Source: Thaumarchaeota archaeon SCGC AAA007-O23 (GTDB taxonomy: Archaea > Thermoproteota > Nitrososphaeria > Nitrososphaerales > Nitrosopumilaceae). From it: DNA of 64,000 nucleotides. How positions within the stretch are numbered: position 1 is the first letter of the stretch; every line of letters begins with the position of its first letter. The notes beneath the pieces are model-generated. The model saw only the letters and a list, made by a program, of their open reading frames with translations, did no database searches and was not told the origin of the DNA. The stretch covers positions 15,021-79,020 of the forward strand of contig ARWO01000004.1 of NCBI GenBank assembly GCA_000402075.1, written 5' to 3'. Shown one piece after another: positions 20,301 to 29,214 of this stretch. The position numbers and the translations under genes were made by a program.

Positions 20301-20471
20301 CTACCACAATCCGCCTTCGCCCGGACTACCACCAGCCTCATCCATTTTTTTTTCTGGAACATTACCATGTGCCTTTTTTTTATGTCGTTCTAATCGTTCA
20401 GTAGTTGGCAGTTCTAAGTCACAAACATCACATTTTGTTTCATTCTTATCTTTTTTGCCAAACAATCCCAT
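20301..20471 (-). CDS. small C2H2 zinc-finger protein
   Basis: About 56 residues starting at MGLFGKKDK (20471). The longer frame begins 23 codons earlier but runs into the divergent dehydrogenase promoter and adds a chance hydrophobic stretch. One C2H2 finger is clear: CDVCDLELPTTERLERHKKKAH. The Gly-rich tail is probably disordered. It resembles the two-finger protein at 22864-23061. Role in nucleic-acid or protein binding is unknown. Confidence 0.7.
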   Translation of the reverse strand: MGLFGKKDKNETKCDVCDLELPTTERLERHKKKAHGNVPEKKMDEAGGSPGEGGLW

Positions 20472-20523
20472 ATTTTGCGTAATCATGAAACATATTATAA
20501 AGGATATTAATTTTTTGGACGGT

Positions 20524-21663
20524 ATGGAAATCAAAAACATTACTGTATTAGGTTCCGGAATAATGGGTCATGGAATAGCCCAAGTTTCTGCAATGGCCGG
20601 TTATAATGTAGTGCTCAGAGATATTGAGCAATCATTCTTAGACAAAGCAATGGGAAAAATAAAGTGGAGTTTAGATAAGCTTGTATCAAAAGAAAAAATT
20701 TCTGAAAATGAACGAGATGAAATATTTTCAAGAATAAAACCAATAGTTGATTTGAAGGACGCTGTTCATGATTGTGATTTAGTAATAGAAGCAGTTCCAG
20801 AAATAATGGAACTCAAAAAAAAGGTATATGCAGAACTGGATAAGGTAGCTAGTGATCAGGTTGTTTTTGCATCAAACACCAGTACACTGCCCATAACAGA
20901 AATTGCAAATACGATCTCTAGACCAAAAAAATTTATTGGAATACACTTTTTCAATCCTCCTCAACTAATGAAGTTAGTTGAAGTAATACCTGGACAAGAA
21001 ACTTCAGATGATATTACTAATCTTACAATTAATTTTGTAAAATCTGTTAACAAGATACCTGTAACCTGTAGAAAAGACGTTCCGGGGTTTATTGTGAACA
21101 GACTTTTCATACCGCTTGTTCATGAAGCCTGCTATGTGATGGAAAGGCAAAAAATTCAACAGATGGAAATTGACTCTGCAGTAAAATTCAAGCTTGGATT
21201 CCCAATGGGTATCTTTGAATTGGCTGACTTTACAGGATTAGATGTAATTCATAAGGCAACTGTAGAGATGCATGTTAGAGATAAAAAAGTAATTTCACCA
21301 CATCCTAAAATTGAACAACTCTTCAATGAAAAAAAATTGGGGCAAAAAAGCGGTGAAGGTTTTTACAAATATTCTGATGATAAATATGAAAGAATACCAC
21401 TATCAGAAGAATTAGCAAAAAAATGTGATCCAACACAAATCATTGCAAATATTCTGAATAATGCGGCATGGCTTGTCACAAATAATGCTAGTGATATTGA
21501 CGAAATTGAAAAGGCTGCAAGCCTAGGGCTTGGTTTAAAAAAACCGTTGTTTGAAACTGCAAAAGAAATAGGTATGCAAAAAATTGTAGAGGAATTAAAA
21601 AAATTATCTGATAAACATGGTGCGTTTTATGAACCTGATCCTCTTTTATTATCTATGTGTTAA
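20524..21663 (+). CDS. 3-hydroxyacyl-CoA (3-hydroxybutyryl-CoA) dehydrogenase
   Basis: About 379 residues from the ATG of MEIKNITVLGSG at 20524; an ATG 23 codons upstream lacks support because the NAD-binding strand normally begins at once. Rossmann motif GSGIMGHGIAQ; substrate and catalytic segment FIGIHFFNPPQLMKLVEVI with the His-Glu pair; C-terminal helical domain DVPGFIVNRLFIPLVHEA. It is longer than the 280-residue PaaH type because the C-terminal helical unit is partly repeated. In thaumarchaea the (S)-3-hydroxybutyryl-CoA step of the 3-hydroxypropionate/4-hydroxybutyrate cycle uses an enzyme of this family. It stands alone here. Confidence 0.9.
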   Translation: MEIKNITVLGSGIMGHGIAQVSAMAGYNVVLRDIEQSFLDKAMGKIKWSLDKLVSKEKISENERDEIFSRIKPIVDLKDAVHDCDLVIEAVPEIMELKKKVYAELDKVASDQVVFASNTSTLPITEIANTISRPKKFIGIHFFNPPQLMKLVEVIPGQETSDDITNLTINFVKSVNKIPVTCRKDVPGFIVNRLFIPLVHEACYVMERQKIQQMEIDSAVKFKLGFPMGIFELADFTGLDVIHKATVEMHVRDKKVISPHPKIEQLFNEKKLGQKSGEGFYKYSDDKYERIPLSEELAKKCDPTQIIANILNNAAWLVTNNASDIDEIEKAASLGLGLKKPLFETAKEIGMQKIVEELKKLSDKHGAFYEPDPLLLSMC

Positions 21664-22159
21664 TCTGCTCTAAAATGTATTTTATTGCTTGTTGAGGAGT
21701 TTCTACACCAACAATCTTTATATTTTTTCTATGATCTAAATATTCGTCAGCGTATTTTGATGCAGTTCCACCAGAGTTTTTTAGCGTAACAATAGGTTTT
21801 TTGTACATATATGCAGCACAAATTTCTGATAATGTTCCAGATCCACCACCAATAACTATCACACCATCCGCGGAAAGTGCATTTAAAAAATCACGAGCCA
21901 AACCCAAACCAGAAGGTATTACTATGTCACAGAATTCGTTTGCATGAGATGAATCATCTTGAGGAATTATTCCAACTGTTGTACCACCAGATTCTCGTGC
22001 GCCATGACATGCTGCACGCATCACACCACCAAGCCCACCAGTTATTAAAACAGAATTAGATTTTGCAACTTCTGCACCAACGTCATACGCAATCTTTTCT
22101 AATTCTGGAGTACAACCATTATCATTGTTACCAATAACTAAGATCTGACGGTTTTTCAT
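21653..22159 (-). CDS. LOG-like / TIGR00725-type nucleotide-binding Rossmann protein
   Basis: 168 residues with LOG/DprA-like signatures: ITGGLGGVMRAACHGARESG near residue 40 and VIVIGGGSGTLSEICAAYMY near residue 105, the second being the PGGxGT phosphate loop in altered form. The related LOG enzymes hydrolyse cytokinin ribotides or nucleotides, but this subfamily has no settled function. The stop overlaps the convergent dehydrogenase by 11 nt. Confidence 0.85.
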   Translation of the reverse strand: MKNRQILVIGNNDNGCTPELEKIAYDVGAEVAKSNSVLITGGLGGVMRAACHGARESGGTTVGIIPQDDSSHANEFCDIVIPSGLGLARDFLNALSADGVIVIGGGSGTLSEICAAYMYKKPIVTLKNSGGTASKYADEYLDHRKNIKIVGVETPQQAIKYILEQINT

Positions 22160-22243
22160 AATGTGAATTATTGCTCACCTATCAAATACTTTTTGAAATA
22201 TTAAAAGAGTAAAGGATATTAATTAAAAAAAATACGTTTGACT

Positions 22244-22372
22244 ATGACAAAAAGAACGATGCCTATTTGTTGCGATACAAAGCAATACAAATTGATCGAA
22301 AAATACGCTAAAAAACGTGGTATGATCAATGCTAGTCAAGCAGTAGAAAAAATCCTAGAGGAAATCAAATAA
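22244..22372 (+). CDS. 42-residue ribbon-helix-helix-like peptide
   Basis: ATG at 22244, TAA at 22370. A short strand (RTMPICC) is followed by two predicted helices (TKQYKLIEKYAKKRG and NASQAVEKILEEI), the order and size of a ribbon-helix-helix DNA-binding unit. It could equally be a generic small helical protein. It stands between the LOG-like gene and the zinc-protein pair. Confidence 0.55.
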   Translation: MTKRTMPICCDTKQYKLIEKYAKKRGMINASQAVEKILEEIK

Positions 22373-22450
22373 ACAAATTTTTTAAAATCACTTTTTTATG
22401 ATTAAAATTTGTTGCAAAGGATATTATATTTTTAAAAAATTAGAAGCATA

Positions 22451-22867
22451 ATGGGCATATTTAGTCGCAAACCAGCGTATTGTACTATTTGTAACAAACA
22501 AGTTATTCATAAAAATAAGGCAAAAAGAGAATGGGATGTAAAATCTCCATTATGTAGTGATTGCTATTTAAACAAAATGCAAGAATCCTATGATGCCTCA
22601 ATAATAAAAAAATGTAATAATTGTGGGGTAAAAAACAAGGTGACCGATTTATGGGAACCACGATTACAGTGGGATATGGTTGGCTTACTTTGCAAAAAAT
22701 GTTTTGATGAAAAAGAGTTGGATTTTAGCAAGGAAAAAAATTTCTGCGGTGTTTGTGGTACTAAACTTGGTTTTATTAGATATAATCCAAAAAACAATTG
22801 GAAAATCAAGGGACAGTTGTGTAAAAACTGTTGGGATGCTCAGAAAGCACAGCTAGATAGAAAATGA
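22451..22867 (+). CDS. protein with three repeated CxxC zinc modules
   Basis: 138 residues made of three related units of about 45 residues, each with a CxxC pair followed about 20 residues later by CxxC: CTICNK/CSDC, CNNCGV/CKKC, CGVCGT/CKNC. Each unit contains a W-D or W-K motif before the second knuckle. This suggests three zinc ribbons produced by internal duplication. The start is ATG. The stop overlaps the next gene by 4 nt (ATGA). Confidence 0.75.
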   Translation: MGIFSRKPAYCTICNKQVIHKNKAKREWDVKSPLCSDCYLNKMQESYDASIIKKCNNCGVKNKVTDLWEPRLQWDMVGLLCKKCFDEKELDFSKEKNFCGVCGTKLGFIRYNPKNNWKIKGQLCKNCWDAQKAQLDRK

Positions 22868-23061
22868 GATTCTTTAAAAAATTTGAATGTGAAGTATGTA
22901 AGGAAAAATTTTCACGACACGAACAACTGATGAACCACCAAGAAATAACTCATTTCAAAAACTTACCATACGATTGTAAAGAATGCAGTGAAAATTTTCA
23001 TAGTATGTCAGAAATGCGTGACCACCTTAAGAAAAACCACTCATACAAAATTGATAGATAG
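22864..23061 (+). CDS. two-finger C2H2 zinc-finger protein
   Basis: 65 residues with two classical C2H2 fingers: CEVCKEKFSRHEQLMNHQ and CKECSENFHSMSEMRDHLKK, joined by a short linker. True C2H2 fingers of eukaryotic spacing are uncommon in archaea, where single-finger proteins dominate. It is translationally coupled to the upstream triple-CxxC protein and converges on Rpo12, with a 2-nt gap between the stop codons. Confidence 0.78.
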   Translation: MRFFKKFECEVCKEKFSRHEQLMNHQEITHFKNLPYDCKECSENFHSMSEMRDHLKKNHSYKIDR

Positions 23062-23063
23062 TT

Positions 23064-23279
23064 CTATATCGCTTTTACAGTTTTAACAATCGGTGGTCTG
23101 ACTTTGGTAAAAACTCGGAATCCACAAATACACTTTATTTCTGGGAGTTTAGATAATTCAGAATTGCTTACTTTTGTATTACATCTTAAACAAGAGTAAA
23201 TAACATCAAATTTTTCATCTTCTATAACATCATCTGTGGTGCTATCGTCATTCATTTCGTTACTAGATTCATCAACCAT
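23064..23279 (-). CDS. rpo12: RNA polymerase subunit Rpo12 (RpoP)
   Basis: 71 residues. The C-terminal 45 residues match Rpo12: YSCLRCNTKV, then FTKVRPPIVKTVKAI. Rpo12 binds zinc and the assembly platform of archaeal RNA polymerase. The first knuckle is CLRC, but the second reads CICG, one residue shorter than the usual CxxCG. An acidic 25-residue N-terminal extension precedes the domain. It lies downstream of EF-1A and S10 in the same orientation, probably one translation-related operon. Confidence 0.88.
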   Translation of the reverse strand: MVDESSNEMNDDSTTDDVIEDEKFDVIYSCLRCNTKVSNSELSKLPEIKCICGFRVFTKVRPPIVKTVKAI

Positions 23280-23314
23280 AACATTACACTTTAAATCTGT
23301 AATAAAAAGTCTGG

Positions 23315-23623
23315 CTACGTAAGAGATAATTCGATATAAACATTATCAGGAATTTTTAATCTCATGAGTTGACGCATTGCTTTATCATCTGCACTAATAT
23401 CAATAATTCTTCTATGCATTTTCATTTCCCATTTTTCATAAGTTTCCGTACCGCTACCACATGGAGATTTTCTAGTAACAACATTTAGACGTTTTACAGG
23501 AAGTGGGATGGGACCTTTAATTTTAATACCTGCCTTTTCGCCTATGTTCATAATTTCAGTGCAAACACTACCTAGCCTTGATAAACTTATGCTTGTCAGT
23601 TTAACGCGAGCGGGCTGAGTCAT
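23315..23623 (-). CDS. rps10: 30S ribosomal protein S10
   Basis: 102 residues, the normal archaeal S10 size, with GPIPLPVKRLNVVTRKSPCG and KWEMKMHRRIIDI. It sits in the small-subunit head next to S3 and S14. It starts 9 nt after the EF-1A stop, the conserved archaeal tuf-rps10 arrangement. Confidence 0.96.
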   Translation of the reverse strand: MTQPARVKLTSISLSRLGSVCTEIMNIGEKAGIKIKGPIPLPVKRLNVVTRKSPCGSGTETYEKWEMKMHRRIIDISADDKAMRQLMRLKIPDNVYIELSLT

Positions 23624-23632
23624 ATCATAGAC

Positions 23633-24931
23633 TCATGCAGTATGTTTTTTAGTAATTTCTTTAACAACGCCAGCTGCAATTGTAGAGCCCATGTCTCGTA
23701 ACGCAAATCGTCCCATTTCTGGAAACTCTTCGAACGTTTCAATACATGTTGGTCGAACTGGTGTAATTCTAACAATTGCAGAATCACCAACCTTAAGGAA
23801 TTTTGGATCTTTTTCGTCTACTGCTCCAGTTGCAGGATTAATTTTAGCTTCAAATGCAGTTATTGTTGCAGCTACCTGAGCAGTATGGCAGTGCATGACA
23901 GGTGTATAACCAGGTGCAAGTGCTGTTGGATGATGAATTACAATTATTTGTGCTCTAAACTCTGTAGCAACGTTAGGTGGGCTATCAGGAGTTCCAAGAA
24001 CGTCACCTCTTTTGATATCTTTTTTCTCAATACCTCTTAAGTTAAAACCAATATTATCACCAGCTGATGCCGATGGCATTTCTTGGTGGTGTGTTTCTAT
24101 AGATTTTATTTCGCCTACGGCTCCAGATGGCATAACAACGATTTTATCATTTGGTTTCATTGTTCCGGTTTCAACACGTCCAACTGGAACAGTGCCAACA
24201 CCAGTAATTGAATAAACATCTTGTATTGGTAAACGTAGAGGTTTACCAGTTGGTTTTTCAGGTGATTTAAAGTCATCAAAGGTTTCCAAAAGAGTCTTGC
24301 CCTTATACCACGGCATATTTTCAGATTTTTTTACAAGGTTCTCACCTGTCCATCCAGAGACTGGAACGAATGGTACTTCATCAATCTTATAACCTACTGA
24401 TTTCACAAGCCCTTCACCTTTTTGCTTTGCAGTATTGAAAGCATCTTCAGAAAATTTACTATCGTCCATCTTGTTAATTGCAACAATTATTTGCTTTACG
24501 CCAAGTGTTTTTAATAAAAATGCATGTTCTCTAGCTTGACCACCAGGTGCTATTGCAGTATCTGTTTCACCTTCCTTTGCTGAAAGTACTAAAACAGCAC
24601 AGTCTGCCTCAGATGCCCCAGTGATCATATTTTTTACAAAATCTCTGTGCCCTGGTGCATCAATTAATGTGAAGAAAAACTTTGGAGTTTCAAATTTCTT
24701 AAAAGCTAAATCGATTGTAATACCTCTTGCTCTCTCATCTTTGATGTTATCCATAACCCAAGCATATTTGAAAGAATCACCCTTTCCGGTTTCTTCTGAT
24801 TCTTTGGCATGAGCAGATATTGTCCTTTCGTCAACTACACCAAGATCCAACAAAAAATGACCCATAGTAGTTGATTTACCATTATCAATATGACCAGTTA
24901 TTATCATGTTCAGGTGGTCTTTGTCTGCCAT
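23633..24931 (-). CDS. tuf: translation elongation factor EF-1A
   Basis: 432 residues. GTPase motifs are GHIDNGKS (P-loop), DERARGITIDL (switch I), DAPGH, and NKMD; domains 2 and 3 follow. It delivers aminoacyl-tRNA to the ribosome. GHIDNGKS differs slightly from the common GHVDHGKS. It is the first gene of the probable tuf-rps10-rpo12 unit; a TAATAAAG box about 30 nt upstream is a likely promoter. Confidence 0.98.
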   Translation of the reverse strand: MADKDHLNMIITGHIDNGKSTTMGHFLLDLGVVDERTISAHAKESEETGKGDSFKYAWVMDNIKDERARGITIDLAFKKFETPKFFFTLIDAPGHRDFVKNMITGASEADCAVLVLSAKEGETDTAIAPGGQAREHAFLLKTLGVKQIIVAINKMDDSKFSEDAFNTAKQKGEGLVKSVGYKIDEVPFVPVSGWTGENLVKKSENMPWYKGKTLLETFDDFKSPEKPTGKPLRLPIQDVYSITGVGTVPVGRVETGTMKPNDKIVVMPSGAVGEIKSIETHHQEMPSASAGDNIGFNLRGIEKKDIKRGDVLGTPDSPPNVATEFRAQIIVIHHPTALAPGYTPVMHCHTAQVAATITAFEAKINPATGAVDEKDPKFLKVGDSAIVRITPVRPTCIETFEEFPEMGRFALRDMGSTIAAGVVKEITKKHTA

Positions 24932-25064
24932 ATCGAACTCAAAGCGAAATGGGCTTTATTACTATTTGTTTTTTCATGAGTGTTCACTTAGTTTTCCGCT
25001 TTTTTTCTTTGAAATATATTATTAATTTCATATACTATAAATCAAAGACAGGTATGAAAAATTC

Positions 25065-26201
25065 ATGAAAATAACAGTGTCGGTAATTAAAGCTGATGTG
25101 GGTGGGATAGGAGGTCATACCTTACCAAGTGATGGTCTTCTTAATGCGATAAGAAAAACTGTAAAAGATGCAGGAGATTTGTTAATTGACCATTATATTG
25201 GATATTGTGGAGATGATTCTCACATTGTTATGACTCACACTAAAGGAGTTGATAATAAAGAAATTCATCAGCTTGCGTGGAATGCTTTTATGGCTGGTAC
25301 AAAGGTTGCCAAAGAGGAAGGGCTGTATGGTGCTGGTCAGGATCTGTTAAAGGATTCTTTTTCGGGTAACATCAAGGGAATGGGGCCTGGTGTGGCAGAA
25401 ATGGAGTTTGATGAAAGACCAAACGAAGTGTTCACTGTCTTTGCAGCAGATAAAACTGAACCTGGAGCTTTCAACTACCCGATCTATAAGTTATTTGTTG
25501 ATGCGTTAAGTAATACTGGTCTAATAGTTAACCAATCACTTGCTAAGGGTGTTAACATAAACATCATGGATGTTGAGGAAGGTAAAGTTGCAAATCTTTC
25601 TTTATGGGAAGATAAACCGATAATTGAAGCGGCGCTTATGTATCCTGGTCGTTACGTTGTTGATTCAGTGCGTACAAAAGACGGTGAGCCAATATTAGAT
25701 GCATCAACTGACAGACTGCATAACATTGCTGGTACATATGTTGGTAAGGATGATCCAATATGCCTTGTTAGAACACAAAAAAACTTTCCTGCAACTGAAG
25801 AGGCTGGAAGTGTATTCAGTAATCCGCATTATGTAGCTGGAAATACACGTGGTAGTCATAACATGCCTTTAATGCCAGTTAAGATCAATTCAGCTGCAAC
25901 AATCAACTTTTGTATTCCAATTGTTGAAGCGTTGGTTTTCAGCATGCATAATGGTAAACTGACTGGTCCATTCGATGGCTTTTCAACACCAGACTGGGAT
26001 TACATACGTGAAATTGCTACAAAAAAGGCATTAATAATGAGAAGCCAAGGATTTATCCATCCTGCAACACTTGTACCATCTGAATTAGAATATGCTGAGG
26101 GATACAAAGCTGTGATGGATGTATTGCATAGTAAAATGAAACCTATACAAGATCAACCACAAAATGACCAAAGAAAGGAATCTTACGAAGATCCAGATTA
26201 A
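25065..26201 (+). CDS. fbp: fructose-1,6-bisphosphate aldolase/phosphatase (type V)
   Basis: 378 residues. Diagnostic segments are KADVGGIGGHTLPSDG at the N-terminus, GDDSHIVMTHTKG, and PNEVFTVFAADKTEPGAFNYP. This ancestral enzyme condenses triose phosphates to FBP and then dephosphorylates it, making gluconeogenesis one-way. It suits an autotroph. ATG start, divergent from EF-1A. Confidence 0.96.
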   Translation: MKITVSVIKADVGGIGGHTLPSDGLLNAIRKTVKDAGDLLIDHYIGYCGDDSHIVMTHTKGVDNKEIHQLAWNAFMAGTKVAKEEGLYGAGQDLLKDSFSGNIKGMGPGVAEMEFDERPNEVFTVFAADKTEPGAFNYPIYKLFVDALSNTGLIVNQSLAKGVNINIMDVEEGKVANLSLWEDKPIIEAALMYPGRYVVDSVRTKDGEPILDASTDRLHNIAGTYVGKDDPICLVRTQKNFPATEEAGSVFSNPHYVAGNTRGSHNMPLMPVKINSAATINFCIPIVEALVFSMHNGKLTGPFDGFSTPDWDYIREIATKKALIMRSQGFIHPATLVPSELEYAEGYKAVMDVLHSKMKPIQDQPQNDQRKESYEDPD

Positions 26202-26220
26202 ATGAATCAAAAAAGGTTAA

Positions 26221-26655
26221 ATGAAATTAAAACTATCTGAATTTATGAAAACATCTAAATTATTTTGTAATCTAAAACCGCTTGCTATAACATACATTTC
26301 CGTAATAGCTTTTTCAAATTTTGTTTTTGTATTATTCAGTCAAACAGTTCGTGATATAATTTGGTCATTTTTCAAAGATGCTGGAGGAGTAGTAATACTT
26401 GGAATGGTATTTTTATTTGCCTTAGCATGGTTGCTTAAAGCAAGACCACATAAAATTCCAAAACAATACCAAGTTATAGTTTTTGACATATTTGAAAAAG
26501 AATCACAGATAGATGGGTTGAGAACTGAATTTAAGAATCATGATGTAGCATGGAGCTTCATGAAGTCTTATAAAAAATCATACCCATTACACAGTTTTGC
26601 TATGGTGACAAAACAGAAAAACTCCCCAAAAAAAATTATTTTCAAATATATCTAA
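26221..26655 (+). CDS. two-helix membrane protein
   Basis: 144 residues with hydrophobic helices at about residues 22-41 and 55-75, and a basic, soluble C-terminal half of about 70 residues (ending ...QKNSPKKIIFKYI). It starts 19 nt after the FBP aldolase/phosphatase stop, so it is probably read through. No family recognised. Confidence 0.6.
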   Translation: MKLKLSEFMKTSKLFCNLKPLAITYISVIAFSNFVFVLFSQTVRDIIWSFFKDAGGVVILGMVFLFALAWLLKARPHKIPKQYQVIVFDIFEKESQIDGLRTEFKNHDVAWSFMKSYKKSYPLHSFAMVTKQKNSPKKIIFKYI

Positions 26656-26739
26656 ATCTACTAGCATAGAATTTACTATATACAATCTTAATGTGATATT
26701 AGGCTCAAATTTATTACTTGAGAATACAAAAAAAACCTG

Positions 26740-28498
26740 ATGGAATTTTCAATAATTTCTGAAATGTTTGAAATGATGGAAAAAACAACAAAGCGCATTG
26801 AACTCACAAATATTTTAGTTGAATTATTAAAAAAAACACCAAAGAAAATTATCCCGAATGTTGTGTACCTCTTACAGGGAATTATTAGACCTAATTTCGA
26901 GGGTGTTGAATTAGGAGTTGCTGAAAAACTTGCAATTCATGCTATTTCAAAATCTGCTGGGTTGCCAATTAAAAAAATTGAAGATGATTACAGAGATGGT
27001 GGTGATCTGGGTCTGACTGCATCAAACATCCTAAAAATAAAAACCCAAACTACATTTACAGCAGAAAAAATTACTGTAGAAAGAGTTTATGAGACTTTAT
27101 TCAAGATTGCAAAATTGAAAGGTAAAGGCTCGCAAGACTTGAAAATGAAACACATTTCAAGTTTGCTAAATGATGCAACCCCATTAGAAGCAAAATTTGT
27201 CATAAAAATTTTGTTAGGTACATTACGCTTAGGAATAGCGGAAAATACTGTCATGGATGCACTTGCCATTGCATTTACTGGAAAAAAAGAGAACAGAGTA
27301 CAAATAGAAAATGCGTATAATGTTTCAAGTGATTTAGGAAAAGTATCCCTAATAGTTGCAACAGATGGCATTGATGAAATAAAAAAATTTAAAATTTCAT
27401 TATTTAGCCCGATACGACCCATGCTAGCAGATCGAGTTCAAAGCGAAAAAGATGTTATTAAAAAAATGCCAGAGCAGTTTGTAGCAGAATACAAACTAGA
27501 TGGAGAACGTGTACAAATCCATAAACAATATGATAAGATAGTTTTATTCTCGCGCAGATTGGAAAATATCACTCAATATTATCCAGATATTGTAGAACGT
27601 ATTGGAAAAACTCTAAATGTAAATGAAGGAATTTTTGAGGCAGAAATTGTTCCTATTAACGAAAACACTGGGGAATTCCTACCATTTCAAGAACTAATGC
27701 ACAGAAGAAGAAAATACAAATTAGATAAAGCCGTTTCACAATACCCAATCACAGTTAATTTTTTCGATGTACTGTATTATGATAATAAAGATTGTTTAAA
27801 TTTAGAGTGTTCTGAAAGAAGAAAAATTTTAGAACAGATAGTTCATGAAGATAACTTTGCAAAACTTGTACCAATGTTGTTTGTTAAAAATGAAAATGAG
27901 GTTGAAGATTTTCTAGAAAATTCTATTAATGCTGGTTGTGAGGGATTGATGCTAAAAACTCCCAGTGCACCATATCGTGCTGGAATGAGAGGTAGTAATT
28001 GGTTAAAGCTCAAACGTGAATATAGAAATGAATTAGGTGACAGTTTAGATTTAATTGTTATAGGTGCATACTTTGGAAGGGGTCGAAGAACGGGTCTATA
28101 TGGCACGTTACTATTAGCGACATACAATCCAGAAAAGGATAATCTTCCTAGCATCTGCAAAGTTGGTACAGGTTTTACTGATGAAAGTTTGGATCAATTG
28201 TACCAAATTCTCTCTAACAAAGTTACGCTCAAAAAAAAATCCTAGAATCGTAAGTGAAATGGAAGCAGATATTTGGTTTGAGCCTGAATTAGTTTTAGAA
28301 ATTGTTGCATCAGAAATAACGTTAAGTCCTATTCATAAAACTGGACTGGATTTAATTAGAAAATCTAGTGGATTTGCATTAAGATTTCCAAAATTCACAG
28401 GAAAAATTAGATATGAAAAAGCGGTTGAGGATGCTTCTACAGGCGAAGAGGTATTTGCGTTGTATAAGAGACAGTCTAAAATCAATCATGAAAAATGA
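26740..28498 (+). CDS. lig: ATP-dependent DNA ligase, interrupted by a one-base frameshift
   Basis: The first frame encodes 501 residues with the N-terminal DNA-binding domain, the adenylation motif KLDGERVQIH near residue 252, EAEIVPIN, and GCEGLMLKTP. It stops at 28243-28245 just after a run of nine A (28231-28239). In another frame the missing OB-fold continues without gap to 28498: KKNPRIVSEMEADIWFEPE and LRFPKFTGKIRYEKAVEDA (motif VI). Removing one A restores a protein of about 585 residues, the usual archaeal length. The ligase seals nicks, with FEN1 and PCNA in replication. As written, the enzyme lacks the end of its OB fold. Confidence 0.9.
28231..28239 (+). other. A9 run at the ligase frameshift
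   Basis: Nine A after CTC. Frame 1 reads on to TAG within three codons; reading as A8 joins the two ligase segments exactly at a conserved stretch. It is either a sequencing/assembly indel, a mutation, or a site where polymerase slippage gives a mixture of products. Confidence 0.85.
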
Positions 28499-28559
28499 AC
28501 ATTCTTCAGAGAAAAGTATGATATAAATTAGAAAAGGACGTTATAACTAATAATTCATT

Positions 28560-29213
28560 ATGTATAGCGGAGAATTAGAAGTTCAAGCAAAGAGAAAAGC
28601 TTTAGCAGTTTTGCAAGATGAGATAAATAGAATTCTTAATGCTGGTAGAGTACTTTCAACACTACCAAATATGCTAGTAAAAAAGGATAAAGCAGGAATA
28701 AAAAGTGCACTTGAACAAATTGATGCGATTGAGGCAGAAGTAGAAAATCTTAGACGTAAAATTACAAGAGATGTAGCAGATGTTGGTGGTTTGATTTTGA
28801 ACAGGGACAATATTCTAAACACTGCATATACAATGGATGAAATTGGTGGTTATATTACTGGCATTTCTTTCAAACTTGCAAACATCAAAGTTTCAACAAT
28901 TAAAACTTCTCATCTAGATAAAGACCTGACTGAACTTATTGAACTTGTGGTTGATCAAATATACAAATTAAATGAAATTATCAGAAGCTTAAACGTTGAT
29001 TCTCACAAATCTATTGAAATTGCTCAAGAAACACAAAAAATTGAGCGTGACATTGACACTAAATATCGTATAATGACAATTACAGTACTGAATGAAATTA
29101 CTGACACTAAAGAATTACTTTTGATGAAAGATGTCATTGAATTAATAGAAGAAATGGCTGATAAATGCCAGGAAGTTTCTGACTCATTCATTTTATTGGC
29201 ACTAAGTCTTTGA
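28560..29213 (+). CDS. DUF47/PhoU-like protein
   Basis: 217 residues, all-helical, with the DUF47 pattern: LRRKITRDVADVGGLILNRD followed by ILNTAYTMDEIGGYITGISF, then later EIVDxK-like LLMKDVIELIEEMADKCQEV. DUF47 proteins bind metals and are commonly linked to Pit-type phosphate transporters; no transporter lies next to it here. Its stop is followed one base later by the TTG start of endA, suggesting an operon. Confidence 0.82.
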   Translation: MYSGELEVQAKRKALAVLQDEINRILNAGRVLSTLPNMLVKKDKAGIKSALEQIDAIEAEVENLRRKITRDVADVGGLILNRDNILNTAYTMDEIGGYITGISFKLANIKVSTIKTSHLDKDLTELIELVVDQIYKLNEIIRSLNVDSHKSIEIAQETQKIERDIDTKYRIMTITVLNEITDTKELLLMKDVIELIEEMADKCQEVSDSFILLALSL

Positions 29214-29214
29214 C

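Noticed and set aside
20455..20523. 23-codon N-terminal extension of 3-hydroxyacyl-CoA dehydrogenase
   Set aside because: The Rossmann strand starts at MEIKNITVLG; the extension overlaps the divergent zinc-finger start.
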